Shown one piece after another: positions 6,012 to 7,113 of a stretch of DNA of 7,113 nucleotides. The notes beneath the pieces are model-generated. The model had not been told where the DNA came from. It searched no databases and saw only the letters and a program-made list of their open reading frames with translations. The stretch covers positions 1 through 7,113 of the forward strand of contig JAHZIZ010000043.1 in NCBI GenBank assembly GCA_022601215.1, read 5' to 3'. Numbering within the stretch: the first letter of the stretch is position 1; every line of letters starts with the position of its first letter. Made by a program: the position numbers and the translations under genes. The stretch comes from Bacteroidota bacterium. Its GTDB lineage: Bacteria > Bacteroidota > Bacteroidia > Flavobacteriales > Flavobacteriaceae.

Positions 6012-7113
6012 TTAGAAGTCTCCAGATACATTGTTGGCAATGCAAAAGAAGAGCACTTCATTCTCTACGAAAATGGGACTAATTTTGAGCTGAAATTCAT
6101 TTTCTTTACCATCAATGACCATACTAAACTCAAAGTTTTGTTTTATTAACTGCTTTATCTCTTTTAATGTATTTCCCTGAAGTGTTTTTTTTAGAGGAAC
6201 TGTGAAAATTTTTGGTAGCAGTTTAAAAAGGTTTTCGTCTTTGTTAAATAACTCTTCTGCTTTAAGATTCCACCTTACAATTTCCCCGCTCTGATCAATA
6301 ATAATATTTGCATTTAACGAATTATGAAGCACAGCAGAGTACAAGCGCTCATTGCGTTCTAGTTCTTTCTGAATGTTTTTTCGTTCTTGGATTTCCTTAC
6401 TCAGCTTTATATTGATGTCTTCTAAATTGCGAATTTGGGTTTTTAATAGACGGTGCATTTGACTTTTACTTGGCATATTAGCTTCCTCTAATACGAGAAG
6501 ATCTTCGGGGATCAAATTAACGATGCCCGTAAATGTTTCTAGTAGGTAGTAGTTATTAAAATGCTTATTAAATGCACTGTTATATATACTTAACATTGCA
6601 TTGTTGCCTAGGCTGTCGGATAGTTTATGTTGTAAGGCAGTGGTGTAATCTAAGGTTTCTTTTTGAGCCGAATTAATTTCTATATGGGTGCTATATCGAT
6701 CGATACTAAAGGGTCCATCTAAAATTCGTTCCGCTTGTAAAAGAAAAGGATCTTTAAAATTCCCTAAAAGCGTTTTCGATGCCGAAAGGGCTTCCTTTAA
6801 AAAAAGACGAGAAAGTGCTATCTTCTGAATGCTAGGGTCTAGAAAAATTACATATAATTCAGGAAACTTGCTGATAGCTGGATACTCCATTAGAAATACC
6901 TCTCTATAATCTTGTTTACTTTTAGAGGCATAATCATCTTGAAATAATAAAAAGTCTTCTATATCTAGATAGAGAGATGGGAAATGTTCAATCTTTCTTT
7001 TGTCACTATACTTTTTAAAAATCTTGAGCTTTCTGGTTAGCTCAAAAGGAAGTACATACCCATTGATTTGATGCATCAAATCTTTATAGATTGATTCCAA
7101 AACTTCATGAGCA
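6012..7113 (-). CDS. PAS-domain protein with coiled coil, no visible output domain (5' end outside window)
   Basis: Read on the minus strand, the frame stays open to the window edge, so the true start may be beyond 7113. In-frame candidates inside are TTG at 7100 and ATG at 7076 (before HQINGYVLPFE). Numbering from the TTG gives 362 residues. Residues 1-205 are rich in hydrophobic, acidic and lysine residues, have no signal peptide or clear membrane helix, and are not recognised. Residues 215-255 form a probable coiled coil with heptad-like spacing (LLKTQIRNLEDINIKLSKEI), running into a PAS domain at about 250-358: the start RLYSAVLHNSLNANIIID, the strand GEIVRWNLKAEELF (272-285), and closing strands FQLKISPIF and EVLFFCIANNV. 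The coiled coil feeding into PAS is typical of signalling proteins, yet the protein stops right after PAS without kinase, GGDEF, EAL, HTH or phosphatase domains. It is likely cytoplasmic; partner and ligand are unknown. Confidence 0.75.
   Translation of the reverse strand, partial: AHEVLESIYKDLMHQINGYVLPFELTRKLKIFKKYSDKRKIEHFPSLYLDIEDFLLFQDDYASKSKQDYREVFLMEYPAISKFPELYVIFLDPSIQKIALSRLFLKEALSASKTLLGNFKDPFLLQAERILDGPFSIDRYSTHIEINSAQKETLDYTTALQHKLSDSLGNNAMLSIYNSAFNKHFNNYYLLETFTGIVNLIPEDLLVLEEANMPSKSQMHRLLKTQIRNLEDINIKLSKEIQERKNIQKELERNERLYSAVLHNSLNANIIIDQSGEIVRWNLKAEELFNKDENLFKLLPKIFTVPLKKTLQGNTLKEIKQLIKQNFEFSMVIDGKENEFQLKISPIFVENEVLFFCIANNVSGDF

Overview
The window looks like a chromosomal segment from a marine-type member of the Bacteroidota, most likely family Flavobacteriaceae. 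The basis is moderately AT-rich DNA, no Shine-Dalgarno motifs before any start codon, promoter candidates of the Bacteroidota type (TAnnTTTG at -7), and proteins close to what I recall of flavobacterial AccA and DnaB. This placement rests on recall and motif reading, not on a database search. No mobile element, CRISPR array, rRNA, tRNA or recognisable defence system is visible. The region is mostly housekeeping, with several poorly characterised genes.

Layout, left to right. Positions 1-672 (+) hold the 3' part of an EamA/DMT-family inner-membrane transporter gene. After 54 nt with a good -7 promoter element comes accA (727-1680, +), the alpha subunit of acetyl-CoA carboxyltransferase. A strong rho-independent terminator (1704-1735) ends accA. 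The rest of that 166-nt gap holds an inverted repeat and promoter candidates for dnaB. dnaB (1847-3403, +) encodes the replicative helicase, with an unusual SSB-like C-terminal tip. A 130-nt gap with repeated TGATACT motifs and a palindrome precedes a bestrophin-family (UPF0187) channel gene (3534-4589, +). After 109 nt comes an exported protein of the family that pipelines often name 'asparagine synthetase B' (4699-5958, +); it has no asparagine synthetase motifs. Convergent to it, 6012-7113 (-) encodes a protein with an unrecognised N-terminal region, a coiled coil and a C-terminal PAS domain; its 5' end lies outside the window.

The five plus-strand genes are co-oriented, but the terminator after accA and separate promoter candidates before accA, dnaB, the bestrophin gene and the exported-protein gene argue for several short transcription units. 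AccA (first committed step of fatty-acid synthesis) and DnaB (fork helicase) are both essential growth functions; their adjacency is probably ancestral synteny and no direct functional link is visible. The best leads are the SSB-like DnaB tail, the near-identical promoter-plus-start arrangement of dnaB and the exported-protein gene (suggesting leaderless mRNAs), and the misleading usual name of the exported protein. I found no convincing evidence of a new multi-gene system here.
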